Of a stretch of DNA of 64,000 bases, positions 26,012 to 35,190 are shown piece by piece. The stretch is taken from contig JACRDP010000014.1 of assembly GCA_016212855.1 (NCBI GenBank), positions 1 through 64,000 of the forward strand. Direction: 5' to 3'. Both the position numbers and the translations under genes were made by a program. This stretch comes from Elusimicrobiota bacterium. GTDB lineage: Bacteria > Elusimicrobiota > Elusimicrobia > UBA1565 > UBA9628. Below the pieces are notes generated by a model that did not search any database, was not told where the DNA came from, and saw nothing but the letters and a program-made list of their open reading frames with translations. The first letter of the stretch is position 1, and each line of letters begins with the position of its first letter.

Positions 26012-27396
26012 TTAGCCTTGGCCGCCGCGGCGACGAGAGCCTTGAAGCGCCGCCCGCGGTCTTCGAAATCCCGGAACTGGTCGAAGGACGCGCAGGCGGG
26101 CGAGAGGAGCAAGGTGTCCCCCTTCTCGCCGATGCGCAGGCCGGTGTCCACGGCCGTCTCGATAGTCCCGCACGGGAAGATCGGAACGAGGCCGGAAAGG
26201 TCCTCCTCGATGCGCCGCGCGGCGGAGCCGATGGTCAGGATGCCTTTGACGGTCTTCTCGATCCAGGGCTTGAGCGGAGTATACGGGAAGCCCTTGTGCA
26301 GACCGCCCAGGATGAGGAGCAGGCGCTTGCCGCCGGGCTCGAAGGCCTTGAGCGCCACCATGGTGGAATCGACGTTGGTCGCCTTGGAGTCGTTGACCGC
26401 GGCGATGCCGCGCACGGTGCCGCTGGGCTCGATGCGGTGCTCCACGCCCTTGAAGGTCTTGAACGCCTTCGAGATCGCCGCGGGCTTGATCCCGCGCGCC
26501 AAGGCGAGCAGGCCGGCCGCCATCGCGTTCTCCAAGTTATGGCGCCCCGGCAGTTTCGGCGGAATCAGGACGGTTTCCTTTTTCGCGCCGGGCAGCTTGA
26601 AGTGCAACTTGCCCTTCTCCTCCCAGGCGTGAATTTGGGGCCCCTTCGTTCCGAAGTAGAGGCGCTCCGACGGACATTGGCGGGACATTTTATAGACGGT
26701 GGGATCGTCCGCGTTGAACACGCAGGCGTCGCCCGGGCCCTGCTCTCGGAAGACCTTCGCCTTGGCTTCTAAGTAAGCCGCCATGGAGCCATGGTGATCT
26801 AGATGGTCCGCCGTGATGTTGAGGATCGCGGAGGCGCGCGGCTCGAAGTAAGAGGAGTCCTCGAGCTGATAGCTCGAGCATTCGATCACGAGCACGTCCT
26901 TGGGCTTGGACGCGGGCGCCGTCGTCGAAATCGGGATGCCGATGTTCCCGCCGAGCAGAGCCGCGCGGCCGCGCGGCAGTCCGGCCTTGAAGATCTCCCA
27001 GGTCAGCTGGGTCGTCGTGGATTTGCCGTTGGTGCCGGTGATCGCGACCACCGCCTTCGCCTTGGAGAACGCCAAAGCGATCTCGAGCTCGCTGAACACG
27101 GGAATGCCCTTGCCGGCCAAGAGCTTGAAGATCGGGAGGTCGGGCTTGATCCCGGGGCTTTTGACGACGAACTTGCACTTGAGCAGGCGCTCGGAGTGGC
27201 CGCTCCACTCCCACTTGACCGCTTTCGGAAGGCCCTTCAGCGCGACGGACAGCTCCGCCTTCGGTCGGGAATCGGAGCCGAGAACCTTGTAGCCCTTCTT
27301 GAGCAGAAGGCGCGCGACCGACTGGCCCGAGCGGCCGAGGCCGAGGACGCCGGCCAGCTTGCCCTTTTTGAAGGCTTTCGGGTCGAATCCCTTCAT
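26008..27396 (-). CDS. murD: UDP-MurNAc-L-alanine:D-glutamate ligase
   Basis: 462 aa from the ATG at 27396, which overlaps the mraY stop (ATGA); the track ORF from 28188 is too long. An N-terminal Rossmann part (GVLGLGRSGQSVARLLLKKG) is followed by the ATP P-loop AITGTNGKSTTTQLTWE and the Mur ligase centre (NITADHLDHHG, NDSKATNVDSTMVAL). It adds D-Glu to UDP-MurNAc-L-Ala in the cytoplasm. Confidence 0.94.
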   Translation of the reverse strand: MKGFDPKAFKKGKLAGVLGLGRSGQSVARLLLKKGYKVLGSDSRPKAELSVALKGLPKAVKWEWSGHSERLLKCKFVVKSPGIKPDLPIFKLLAGKGIPVFSELEIALAFSKAKAVVAITGTNGKSTTTQLTWEIFKAGLPRGRAALLGGNIGIPISTTAPASKPKDVLVIECSSYQLEDSSYFEPRASAILNITADHLDHHGSMAAYLEAKAKVFREQGPGDACVFNADDPTVYKMSRQCPSERLYFGTKGPQIHAWEEKGKLHFKLPGAKKETVLIPPKLPGRHNLENAMAAGLLALARGIKPAAISKAFKTFKGVEHRIEPSGTVRGIAAVNDSKATNVDSTMVALKAFEPGGKRLLLILGGLHKGFPYTPLKPWIEKTVKGILTIGSAARRIEEDLSGLVPIFPCGTIETAVDTGLRIGEKGDTLLLSPACASFDQFRDFEDRGRRFKALVAAAAKAK

Positions 27397-28478
27397 CGGA
27401 TCTTGAGCGAGGCGAGCGCGGCGAGCATTAGGACTATGCTCACGATCCAGAATCGCACGGTCACCTTCGGCTCGGCGATGCCGCCCAGTTCGAAGTGATG
27501 ATGGATCGGCGCCATTCGGAAGATGCGTTTGCCGCCGCGCAGCTTGAAGGACGCCATCTGCAGGATCACGGAGAGCGTCTCGAGGACGAAGATGCCGCCG
27601 ACGATGGGGAGAAGCAGTTCCTGTTTCACGCACAGGGCCACGACGGCGATCACGCCGCCGAGGAACAGCGAGCCGGTGTCGCCCATGAAGATCTGCGCGG
27701 GGTACGAGTTGAACCACAAAAAGCCCAGGCACGCGCCGATGAGGCCGGCGAGGAAGATGGAGATCTCGCCCGCGCCCTCGATGTGGACGATGCGCAGGTA
27801 GTAGGCGAGCTTGACGTTGCCGGCGACGTAGGCGAGCACAGCGTACGCGAGCGCGCAGAACATCACCGTGCCCGCGGCCAGGCCGTCGAGGCCGTCGGTG
27901 AGGTTCACCGCGTTCGAGGAGCCGACGACCATCAGCACGGCGAGGGCGAAGTAGAGCACGCCGATGTCGACGAACAGCTCCTTGCCGTACGGGATATTGA
28001 GCATCGTCGTGAAGGCGCCGTTGGGCGGGCGGACGGCGAGGTAGGCGGCGACGCCGAGGCCGACGACGATCTGGATCAGGAACTTGGCCTTCGACGGAGC
28101 GCCCTTCGCGTCCTTCTTGATGAGCTTCAGGTAATCGTCCCAGAAGCCGATCGCGGTGAGGCAGATCGTGACCGACAGGAGCAGCCAAGTGAAGCGGTTG
28201 TCGGGGCGCATCCAGAGGATCGACGAGGAGACGACCGCGAGGAAGATCAAGGCGCCGCCCATCGTCGGCGTCCCGTGCTTGGACATGTGCGACTCGGGGC
28301 CGTCGGTGCGCTGCATCTGGCCGACCTTGCGTTCGCGCAGCGCGCGGATGAGGGCTGGGCCCAGCAGGAGGCTGACGGCGAGGGACGTCACGGCGGCGCC
28401 GGCGGCCCGAAACGTGATGTACTGGAAGACGTTCAGCGGGCTGAACAGCTCGCGGTACTGCGAGAGGTAATAGAGCAT
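27393..28478 (-). CDS. mraY: Phospho-N-acetylmuramoyl-pentapeptide transferase
   Basis: 361 aa with about ten TMs. MraY signatures: KHGTPTMGGALIFLA, FWDDYLK, VNLTDGLDGLAAG, and the histidine loop APIHHHFELGG. It forms lipid I from UDP-MurNAc-pentapeptide and undecaprenyl phosphate. One base separates it from murF. Confidence 0.96.
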   Translation of the reverse strand: MLYYLSQYRELFSPLNVFQYITFRAAGAAVTSLAVSLLLGPALIRALRERKVGQMQRTDGPESHMSKHGTPTMGGALIFLAVVSSSILWMRPDNRFTWLLLSVTICLTAIGFWDDYLKLIKKDAKGAPSKAKFLIQIVVGLGVAAYLAVRPPNGAFTTMLNIPYGKELFVDIGVLYFALAVLMVVGSSNAVNLTDGLDGLAAGTVMFCALAYAVLAYVAGNVKLAYYLRIVHIEGAGEISIFLAGLIGACLGFLWFNSYPAQIFMGDTGSLFLGGVIAVVALCVKQELLLPIVGGIFVLETLSVILQMASFKLRGGKRIFRMAPIHHHFELGGIAEPKVTVRFWIVSIVLMLAALASLKIR

Positions 28479-28479
28479 G

Positions 28480-29832
28480 TTAAAGCGCCTTGGCGAGCTC
28501 CTCGAGCCGCATCGCGCGGGAGGCCTTGAACAGCACGGCGTCCTTGGGCGTAAGCGCGGCCTTGATCTTCGACGTCCACGGCTTGGCGTCGAGCGCGTAC
28601 TCGACGGGAAAACGGGGCTTGGCCGCGGCCAGAGCGTCGGCGGCAGGCTTCATCTCGGGCCCGGCGAGGTACACGGCCTTCAGGTCGAGCGTCGCCAGCC
28701 ATTCGCCGAGCTCGCGATGGAACTTGGGCGAGCCGGGGCCGAGCTCGCGCATGTCGCCGAGCACGACGGTTTTCGCGCGCGAGGGATACTCCTCGAGGAA
28801 GGCCTCGATCGAGGCGCGCATCGAGGCGGGATTGGCGTTGTAGGCGTCGAGCACTAAGGACGCGCCGCTGGCGTGCGGGAGCGGCTCCTGTCGCATCATG
28901 CCGGGCTTGTAGGCCTGCAGGCCGGCGCGGATGGCGTCGGGAGCGAGGCCCATCGCCGTGGCCGCGGCGGCCGCGCCGGCGGCGTTGTAGCGGTTGAACG
29001 TCCCGAAGACGTTGAGCTTGACGGTGAGCCGATGCCGGTCGATGACGAGGGAGTCCTTACCTTCGATGCGCACGCGGCAGTTCGTCCCCGTGCCGTAGGC
29101 GACGGCGCGCGCGCCGAGGCGGGTTTCGAGCGCGGCCAGCCAGGGATCGTCGGCGTTGATGACGGCGGCACCGTCCTCGGGAAGGACGGCCACGATCTCC
29201 GAATTCGTCTGGAAGGTGGTCTCGATCGTGCCGAAGCTCTCGAGATGGTCGGGCCCGATATTGGTCAGCAGGGCCACGGTCGGTTGGACCACGCGCGCGA
29301 GCTCCGCGATCTCCCCCCTCCGGCAGGCCGCGAGCTCGAAGATGCCGTAGCGGTGCTCGGAGAGCAGCTCCAGCACCGAGAGCGGCACGCCGATCTCGTT
29401 GTTCCAGTTGCCCGGCGTCGCGCACACGGGGCCCACCTGGGCGCAGATGGACTTGAGCATCTCCTTGGTCGTCGTCTTGCCGTTGGACCCCACGATGCCG
29501 GCGACCGGGATGTCGAAGCGCTTGCGGTGATGATTGGCGAGGGCCTGCAGAGCCTTGAGCGTGTCGGGGACCTCGACGACATGAGCGGGACGAGCCCCGT
29601 CGGGCGCGAGCTTGCCGGTCGCGACGATCCAGCCCGCGCAGCCGGCCGCGAGCTCGGGAGTCAGCAGGTCATGGGCGTCCACGCGCTCTCCGACCAGGGC
29701 CCAGAACGCCTGCCCGGGCTTGAGCGCGCGCGTGTCCGTGGTGATGACGTCGATGGGCGCGGCGGCATCGCCGGTAATCAGGCGCCCGCCGGCGGCGCGC
29801 GCCAGCTCCCCCCACGTCAGATTGAGTTTCAT
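28480..29832 (-). CDS. murF: UDP-MurNAc-tripeptide:D-Ala-D-Ala ligase
   Basis: 450 aa. The P-loop GIVGSNGKTTTKEMLKSI, NWNNEIGVPLSVL and LDAYNANPASMRASIE are MurF signatures. It completes the pentapeptide stem. Its ATG overlaps the murE 3' end by four bases. The C-terminal part (FKASRAMRLEELAKAL) is the family's usual ending, so it is full length. Confidence 0.95.
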   Translation of the reverse strand: MKLNLTWGELARAAGGRLITGDAAAPIDVITTDTRALKPGQAFWALVGERVDAHDLLTPELAAGCAGWIVATGKLAPDGARPAHVVEVPDTLKALQALANHHRKRFDIPVAGIVGSNGKTTTKEMLKSICAQVGPVCATPGNWNNEIGVPLSVLELLSEHRYGIFELAACRRGEIAELARVVQPTVALLTNIGPDHLESFGTIETTFQTNSEIVAVLPEDGAAVINADDPWLAALETRLGARAVAYGTGTNCRVRIEGKDSLVIDRHRLTVKLNVFGTFNRYNAAGAAAAATAMGLAPDAIRAGLQAYKPGMMRQEPLPHASGASLVLDAYNANPASMRASIEAFLEEYPSRAKTVVLGDMRELGPGSPKFHRELGEWLATLDLKAVYLAGPEMKPAADALAAAKPRFPVEYALDAKPWTSKIKAALTPKDAVLFKASRAMRLEELAKAL

Positions 29833-31328
29833 TTTTTGAGGCTGTTTAAAGCGCTTCGGGCCGACTCGCGATCATCGAAGGCGATGGTCGCATCCTTCAA
29901 TATCTGATAGTCCTCGTGGCCCTTACCGGCAATGAGAACAACATCGCCGGGCTGGGCCATCGAGATCGCGATGGCAATTGCCTCGCCGCGATCAGGCACG
30001 ATTCTATAATTTTGGAAACCGGCCGCGCGCACACTCACTTCGATATCGTTCAGTATGGCCTGAGGGTCTTCGGAGCGCGGGTTATCGTTGGTAAATACTG
30101 CGTAATCTCCGCCGCCGCAGGCGGCAAGCCCCATCGGCCCGCGCTTGGTTTTGTCGCGGTCTCCGCCACACCCGATGACGGTAATAATCCGTTTATGTGA
30201 CAAGGACCGAAGTAGGCCTAAAATTGTTTCCAGCGCACTATCCGTATGGGCGTAATCCACAAAAACGTGAAAGTCTTGGCCGCAATCGATGGCCTCAAGC
30301 CGTCCCGGAACCGCGCGAAGCGCGGAAAGTCCGTTGAAAACCGTCTCAGGAGAAGTGCCCAGTCCAAGCATGGCGGCGCCAGCCGCCATGGCGTTAGCCA
30401 CGTTGTGCTTGCCCGGCAGCCGCACGTGGGCGTCGTACTTTTTGCCCCGGAAGGTTACCGAAAACTCCGTTCCGTTCAAATCCGCTTTGCGAATCGTCGC
30501 CCGTACATCGGTCGCCCCTTCCGTTAATCCGTACCGGATAATTTCGCATCCGACCGCATGCTTCACGAGCAGATGGGATTTGGGATCGTCATAATTCAGC
30601 GCCGCCACCTTCGGCCGCTTCTTATTGTCTGCCCGCGCCAGCAGATCGAACAGCCGCGCCTTCGCGTCGAAGTACGCCTCCGTCGTTTTATGAAAGTCTA
30701 AATGGTCGCGTGTCAGGTTCAAAAAAACCGCGGCATCGAAATCCACCGCTTCCACCCGCTTGAGCGCGAGCGCGTGCGATGAGACTTCCATGAGCGCGTG
30801 CGTCGCTCCCGCATCGCGAAATCGAGCCATCAGCCGCGTCAGCGACAACGAGATCGGCGTCGTATTGATCGACTTCTCGAGCCTTTTCCCGTCGAGCCGG
30901 TTCTCGATCGTCCCCGCCACCGCCGGTCTTCCCCCGGCCGCCGCGACGATCGCCTCGAGCATATATGTCGTCGTCGTCTTTCCGTTGGTGCCCGTCACGC
31001 CGACGACGGTCATCGCTCCGGACGGGTGCTTGAAGAAAATGTCGGACATGGCCGCCATCGCCTCGGCTATATCGGCGACTTGGACCCAGGTCCCTTTTAT
31101 CACCGCGGGCGGCGGCGGCGGCTCGAGTTCGCTGACGACCGCCACGGCGCCGTTCTCGAGGGCCTGCTTGAGATGCCGGTTGCCGTCGGTCTTGGCCCCT
31201 GGCATGGCGAAGAACAAGTCGCCGGCGAGGACCTCGCGGCTGTCGTGGCGCAGGCCGGAGACGGGAAGGTCGACGGGGCCCGCGACGCGCCGCGTCGCGG
31301 CCGCGCTCAGGAGCTCGGCGAGCGTCAT
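29829..31328 (-). CDS. murE: UDP-MurNAc-dipeptide:meso-diaminopimelate ligase
   Basis: 499 aa. The ATP site is GVTGTNGKTTTTYMLEAIV and the central Lys region is FLNLTRDHLDFHKT. The substrate motif DNPRSEDP is the DNPR form that selects meso-diaminopimelate rather than lysine, so the peptidoglycan is DAP-type. The C-terminus has GKGHEDYQ, also typical. Its start is 7 nt downstream of ftsI. The 29.9-30.8 kb part is less GC-rich than the flanks. Confidence 0.96.
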   Translation of the reverse strand: MTLAELLSAAATRRVAGPVDLPVSGLRHDSREVLAGDLFFAMPGAKTDGNRHLKQALENGAVAVVSELEPPPPPAVIKGTWVQVADIAEAMAAMSDIFFKHPSGAMTVVGVTGTNGKTTTTYMLEAIVAAAGGRPAVAGTIENRLDGKRLEKSINTTPISLSLTRLMARFRDAGATHALMEVSSHALALKRVEAVDFDAAVFLNLTRDHLDFHKTTEAYFDAKARLFDLLARADNKKRPKVAALNYDDPKSHLLVKHAVGCEIIRYGLTEGATDVRATIRKADLNGTEFSVTFRGKKYDAHVRLPGKHNVANAMAAGAAMLGLGTSPETVFNGLSALRAVPGRLEAIDCGQDFHVFVDYAHTDSALETILGLLRSLSHKRIITVIGCGGDRDKTKRGPMGLAACGGGDYAVFTNDNPRSEDPQAILNDIEVSVRAAGFQNYRIVPDRGEAIAIAISMAQPGDVVLIAGKGHEDYQILKDATIAFDDRESARSALNSLKK

Positions 31329-31334
31329 GGGAAT

Positions 31335-32978
31335 CTAGCGCCGGGCCGTCGCCAGCGCGGTGTCGGCCGGACGGTCGGGCGGCAGTCCCTCGAGCGCCAG
31401 CAGGCGGCTGCCCAGGCGGGCGAAGATGGGCGCGGCGACGAGGCCGCCGTAATAGGCGCCCTTCGGCTCGTGGAGGACCACGAGGATGGTCCAGCGCGGC
31501 GCGGAGGCGGGCAGGAAGCCGGCGAAGGACGCGGTGTAGGCGGTCGTCGAGTATTTGCGTGTCAGCGGATCGATCTTGCGCGCGGTGCCGGTCTTGCCCG
31601 CCGCCCGGTATCCTGGAATGCGGGCGCTGCCGGCGGTGCCGCGATCGACCACGCCCTCGAGCATGCGAGCGATCTCATGCACCGCGCGCTCCGAGGCCAC
31701 GCGGCGCACCTTCACCGGAGGCTTGCCGTCGGCGATCAGCTTCGGCTCCCAGAGCGTGCCGCCGTTGGCGATGGCGGAATAAGCGCCCAGCACCTGCAAG
31801 GGGCTGACGGCCAGGCCGTAGCCGTACGCCGAGGCCGCCAGGCCGACCTTGGTGAGATCCGACAGGGGCTTGAGTTCGCCCGCGCTCTCGCCGGGCAGCG
31901 GCGCGCCGGTGCGGGCGCCGAAGCCGAACGCGCGCGCTAGACGGTAGAAGCGCGCGGCTCCGACCCGGTCCGCCACCTTGGCGATGCCGATGTTGGACGA
32001 CTTTTCCAGGATCTGCGCCAACGTCATGTCCCCCTCGGGCTCGTGGTCCGTGATGGTTACCCCGGGGGTGATCTGATACTTACCCTGCTCGCCGTTGAAA
32101 GTCTCCTCCGGGCGCACCAGGCGGTCGTCGACGGCCGCCAGGGCCGTCACGACCTTGAAAGTCGAGCCGGGCTCGAAGGCGTCCTGGACCAGCGGGTTTC
32201 TCAGGGAATTCGGCGGCCAGGCGGCCATGGCGAGGATCTCCCCGTTGCGGGGATCCTGGATCGCGATGCTGCCCTCTTTGAACATGCCCTTATCGCCGCC
32301 TTCGCGCAGGGACTCTTCGGCGAGGTACTGCGCGGTGCGGTCGAGCGTGAGCTTCAGCGGCGCGGGTTCGTCGCCGGCGTCGCTCACGTTCTTGTAGATC
32401 GTGCGGCCCTGGCCGTCTCGAATCACGTCGAGCCGGCGCGCGCGGCCGCTCAGGCGCTTGTCCTGAGACAACTCGAGCCCCGCGAGGCCTCGGCCCTCTG
32501 CGCCCACGAGCCCGAGCACGCTGCGGGCGAGATCTCCGTTGGGGTACACGCGCTCCGAGGTGGGCACGAGGCCCAAGCCCTCGACGCGGGCCTCGCTGAG
32601 CTTCTGGAAGGTCTCCTGCGGAATCCGGGTCTGAATCCAGGCGAAGCGCTTCGCGGCCCGGGTCTTGCCCGCGATCTCGGATGCGGGCATGCCAAGCAGC
32701 GGCGCCAGCCGAGCCCCGAAGGCGGCCGGATCCTTGACCATCGCCTTGTCGACGAAGCAGGACCACGACGGAATCGAGCGCGCCAGCACCCGGTCCTTAC
32801 GGTCCAGCAGATCGGCGCGCGGCGCGGCTTCTTGGGCCGTGCGGCTGAACTCACCCGATGCGCGCGTGGACAGGTTGTCGTGGCGCAGGACCTGGAGATA
32901 GGCGAGCCGCGCGCCGAGCGGGAGCAGCGGCGCCACCGACAGGGAGGCGGCGACCGTCAGGCGCAGTCCGAGGTCCAT
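31335..32978 (-). CDS. ftsI: Class B penicillin-binding protein (FtsI-like transpeptidase)
   Basis: 547 aa. An N-terminal TM (LRLTVAASLSVAPLLPLGARL) precedes the PBP dimerisation domain. Transpeptidase motifs: FEPGSTFKVVTALA (SxxK), EKSSNIG (SxN), AAGKTGTARKI (KTG). It crosslinks septal peptidoglycan with FtsW. There is no PASTA domain, so it resembles FtsI rather than Spo-type PBPs. It begins 14 nt downstream of ftsL. Confidence 0.94.
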   Translation of the reverse strand: MDLGLRLTVAASLSVAPLLPLGARLAYLQVLRHDNLSTRASGEFSRTAQEAAPRADLLDRKDRVLARSIPSWSCFVDKAMVKDPAAFGARLAPLLGMPASEIAGKTRAAKRFAWIQTRIPQETFQKLSEARVEGLGLVPTSERVYPNGDLARSVLGLVGAEGRGLAGLELSQDKRLSGRARRLDVIRDGQGRTIYKNVSDAGDEPAPLKLTLDRTAQYLAEESLREGGDKGMFKEGSIAIQDPRNGEILAMAAWPPNSLRNPLVQDAFEPGSTFKVVTALAAVDDRLVRPEETFNGEQGKYQITPGVTITDHEPEGDMTLAQILEKSSNIGIAKVADRVGAARFYRLARAFGFGARTGAPLPGESAGELKPLSDLTKVGLAASAYGYGLAVSPLQVLGAYSAIANGGTLWEPKLIADGKPPVKVRRVASERAVHEIARMLEGVVDRGTAGSARIPGYRAAGKTGTARKIDPLTRKYSTTAYTASFAGFLPASAPRWTILVVLHEPKGAYYGGLVAAPIFARLGSRLLALEGLPPDRPADTALATARR

Positions 32979-32992
32979 GACGGGGCTCTCTC

Positions 32993-33346
32993 TCAGCTGC
33001 GCGCGGGCCCGACGAGAGGCAGTCGCGCCCAGAGTCTCGGCAACAGGCCGAGCTTGCCGTCCGAGAGGCCCGACAGCGAGCGCAGCGAATCGGGAGTGAC
33101 GGGAATCATGCCGAGCTTGGAGGTCGCGCGCGCGGCGAGGGCCGCGGGCGCCATGGTCTCATCGACGCGAAGGCGGAGATCGGCGACGCGGCTGCGGATC
33201 GCGCGCGCCTGGCGGCGGGTGGATTCGACCTCGTAGCCGATACGGGTCGCCTGAACGTGCTGCCAGCACAGGAATAAGAGCAACGCGCCCAAACCCGCGA
33301 ACTTCGCGGCCCGTCTTGGATCGAATCCCATGAGCGCGTCCATCAT
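32993..33346 (-). CDS. ftsL: FtsL-like division protein
   Basis: 117 aa. One TM (AAKFAGLGALLLFLCWQHVQ) is followed by a short coiled coil (VESTRRQARAIRSRVADLRLRVDETMAP) and a tail resembling FtsL (AARATSKLGMIPVTPD). Position between rsmH and ftsI and size fit FtsL, which links FtsQ/B to FtsWI. A ribosome-binding site (AAAGGAA) lies just upstream of ATG. Sequence identity in this family is low, so the call rests on topology and synteny. Confidence 0.8.
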   Translation of the reverse strand: MMDALMGFDPRRAAKFAGLGALLLFLCWQHVQATRIGYEVESTRRQARAIRSRVADLRLRVDETMAPAALAARATSKLGMIPVTPDSLRSLSGLSDGKLGLLPRLWARLPLVGPARS

Positions 33347-33368
33347 ACCATGTTCCTTTGAGAGATGA

Positions 33369-33622
33369 GGGGCGGGCGTCCCCGCCGAGAGGGACGCCCG
33401 CCCTGATTAGTCGGCGGCCCGCCCCCCGCCGAGAAGGGTGAGCCGCCTAAATCGGCCGGACCCCCCCGCCGAGAAGGGGACCGGCTTTAACGGCGGGCGG
33501 GTGGTGAGGCCGGTATCCACCCGCCCAAATCAAACTGTCAGATCTGGTGGGGCGGCCCTTCCCCGCCGAGAGAGAGAGCCGCCCCGAATCGATGGCGAGC
33601 GCCCCGCCGAGAGGGCGCCCGC
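33369..33622 (-). repeat. Five tandem GC-rich hairpins with a shared loop, plus one without it
   Basis: The 286-bp gap between the 62-aa ORF and ftsL contains the 11-mer CCCCGCCGAGA five times on the plus strand (33379, 33423, 33463, 33560, 33601). Each copy is the apical loop of a hairpin whose stem sequence differs: 13/13 pairs at 33369-33402, 11 of 12 at 33412-33446, 9 of 10 at 33454-33484, about 12 with mismatches at 33548-33584, and 10 of 11 at 33593-33622. A further 10-bp hairpin lacking the loop sits at 33494-33525. In the dcw mRNA the loop reads UCUCGGCG. Variable stems around a constant loop suggest selection on RNA structure. Confidence 0.75.
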
Positions 33623-33632
33623 CAAATTGTTT

Positions 33633-33821
33633 TTACCGGCTTGAGCCTCGACCCTTCAGGAAAACGCGACGCCACACATAGCCGGGGGAGTTGACCTTGC
33701 CCACGGGCGAGACCGCGACGGTCTGCCTGCGGTCGAGGAGAAAAGACACCGTGGTGTCCAGTTTCGTCAGGGCCGCCATCGCCACCGTCGATCCGCTCAG
33801 GAACGAAGTATTCTTCATCAT
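33633..33821 (-). CDS. Small protein of unknown function in the dcw operon
   Basis: 62 aa (MMKNTSFLSGSTVAMAAL...). A strong ribosome-binding site (AGGGGG, six bases before ATG) and placement 10 bp after rsmH support translation. No family recognised; there is a weak hydrophobic stretch near the N-terminus and a basic C-terminus (RRVFLKGRGSSR). It might be a leader peptide acting with the hairpins immediately downstream. A chance ORF cannot be excluded. Confidence 0.5.
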   Translation of the reverse strand: MMKNTSFLSGSTVAMAALTKLDTTVSFLLDRRQTVAVSPVGKVNSPGYVWRRVFLKGRGSSR

Positions 33822-33831
33822 CGTTTTCCCC

Positions 33832-34740
33832 CTATCGCTTCTTCTCGATCACCCGCAGTTTGGCGCTGCGGGAGCGGGGGTTGCGCGCGATCTCATCGTC
33901 GGTCGGGGCGATCGCCGACTTCGCCTCGCCTTTGCCGAGATATACGCACGACCCCTGCGCGACAAACGAAGCGAAAACGTTCTTGACGATGCGGTCCTCG
34001 AGCGAGTGGAAGGTGATCACGCAGACCCGACCGCCGGCCTTGATGAACGGAATGACGGTCTCGATTCCGCGCGTGAGGGCTTCCAGCTCCTGATTGACCG
34101 CGATGCGCAGAGCCTGGAAGGTCCGCGTCGCGGGGTGATGCCCCGTGCGCGGAACCACGGACTCGACGCAGTCGGCCAGCTCCAAAGTGGTTGAGAAAGG
34201 CTTCGCCTTTCTCGTGGCGACGATGGCGCGGGCGATCTTCTCCGCCTCCGGCTCCTCGCCGAACTCCGTCAGGAGCATCGCGATCTGCTCGGCGGGCCAG
34301 CGGTTGACGATCTGCTCGGCCGTCAGCCCCGAGTCGGGCCCGAGGCGCATGTCGAGCGGCCCCTCGCGAAGAAAGGAGAAGCCGCGCGCGGGCTTGTCGA
34401 GCTGCAGCGAGGACACGCCGAGGTCGAACATCGCGCCGGAGAGCGGGAAGAAGCCCTCTTTCTCCAAAACGGCGCCCAGGGAACGGAAGTTCGAGCGGAC
34501 CGAGTGGAATCTTCCACTGTGGGCTGCGAGCCGGTGGCCGGCTTCAGTCAGCGCCTCCGGATCCGCGTCGAGACCCAATACCTTTCCCTGGGCCGAAAGC
34601 ATTTTGAGGAGAGACTCGGAGTGGCCGCCGAGGCCGAGGGTGGCGTCGAGGTACAGCCCACCCTTGTCCGTGACGAGCCGTTCCAGCGTTTCCGCTAGAA
34701 GGACCGGCTCGTGCGTGTAACGGCGCTCTTCCAAGATCAT
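33832..34740 (-). CDS. rsmH: 16S rRNA (cytosine1402-N4)-methyltransferase
   Basis: 302 aa from ATG 34740, overlapping the mraZ stop (ATGA); the track start at 34821 lies inside mraZ. The SAM site is LYLDATLGLGGHSESLL, followed by GAMFDLGVSSLQLDKPARGFSF and the C-terminal FHSLEDRIVKNVF. It methylates C1402 in the ribosomal P site. It is the second gene of nearly all dcw operons. Confidence 0.96.
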   Translation of the reverse strand: MILEERRYTHEPVLLAETLERLVTDKGGLYLDATLGLGGHSESLLKMLSAQGKVLGLDADPEALTEAGHRLAAHSGRFHSVRSNFRSLGAVLEKEGFFPLSGAMFDLGVSSLQLDKPARGFSFLREGPLDMRLGPDSGLTAEQIVNRWPAEQIAMLLTEFGEEPEAEKIARAIVATRKAKPFSTTLELADCVESVVPRTGHHPATRTFQALRIAVNQELEALTRGIETVIPFIKAGGRVCVITFHSLEDRIVKNVFASFVAQGSCVYLGKGEAKSAIAPTDDEIARNPRSRSAKLRVIEKKR

Positions 34741-35186
34741 ATCTCCAGGCTCTTCCCGATCTTCTTGTACGCCGGCGCGATCGTCTTCTTCTCGTACGCC
34801 GACCAGCGTTTCGAATCCCAAATTTCGGCGCGGTTTCCCGCTCCCTGCACCAGCACGTCAAATCGAAGGCCCGCGTGCTCCTTCAGGTACTGCGGCACCA
34901 GGATGCGGCCTTGCGCGTCCGGCTCGACCTCGACCGCCTCGGAGAAGAACTTGCGTTTGAACGCCCGCTCCTGCTCCTTGTCCGGCATCGAGAACATCTT
35001 CAGATCGTCGGCGAGCATCTTCTCCCACTGCGCCGGCAAGAAGAGGTACAGGCAACCGTCCATCCCGCTCGTCAGATAAAAGCTGCGTCCCTTCTCCTGC
35101 GCCAGAACCTCGCGGTAGTTCGGTGGAATCGCGAGCCGGTTTTTCGGGTCGAGCGAGTAATCGTAACGACCGATCAGGAGGGCCAT
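34737..35186 (-). CDS. mraZ: MraZ, dcw operon regulator
   Basis: 149 aa with two AbrB-like MraZ halves: IGRYDYSLDPKNRLAIPPNYRE and AVEVEPDAQGRILVPQYLKEHAG. It is a ring-shaped DNA-binding protein that represses its own operon by binding TGGGN repeats. Two such pairs lie directly upstream of this gene. First gene of the operon. Confidence 0.95.
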   Translation of the reverse strand: MALLIGRYDYSLDPKNRLAIPPNYREVLAQEKGRSFYLTSGMDGCLYLFLPAQWEKMLADDLKMFSMPDKEQERAFKRKFFSEAVEVEPDAQGRILVPQYLKEHAGLRFDVLVQGAGNRAEIWDSKRWSAYEKKTIAPAYKKIGKSLEI

Positions 35187-35190
35187 ATTT

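Noticed and set aside
33369-33622. Hairpin block as a CRISPR array or simple terminator series
   Set aside because: Repeats are only 11 bp, spacing is irregular, and no U-tracts follow most stems on the operon strand; transcription must pass through to ftsL.
23000-35000. murC, ddl, ftsQ, ftsA and ftsZ expected after murG
   Set aside because: None is present in the window; surE ends the run, so the remaining dcw genes must be elsewhere. This is not a deletion that can be shown here.
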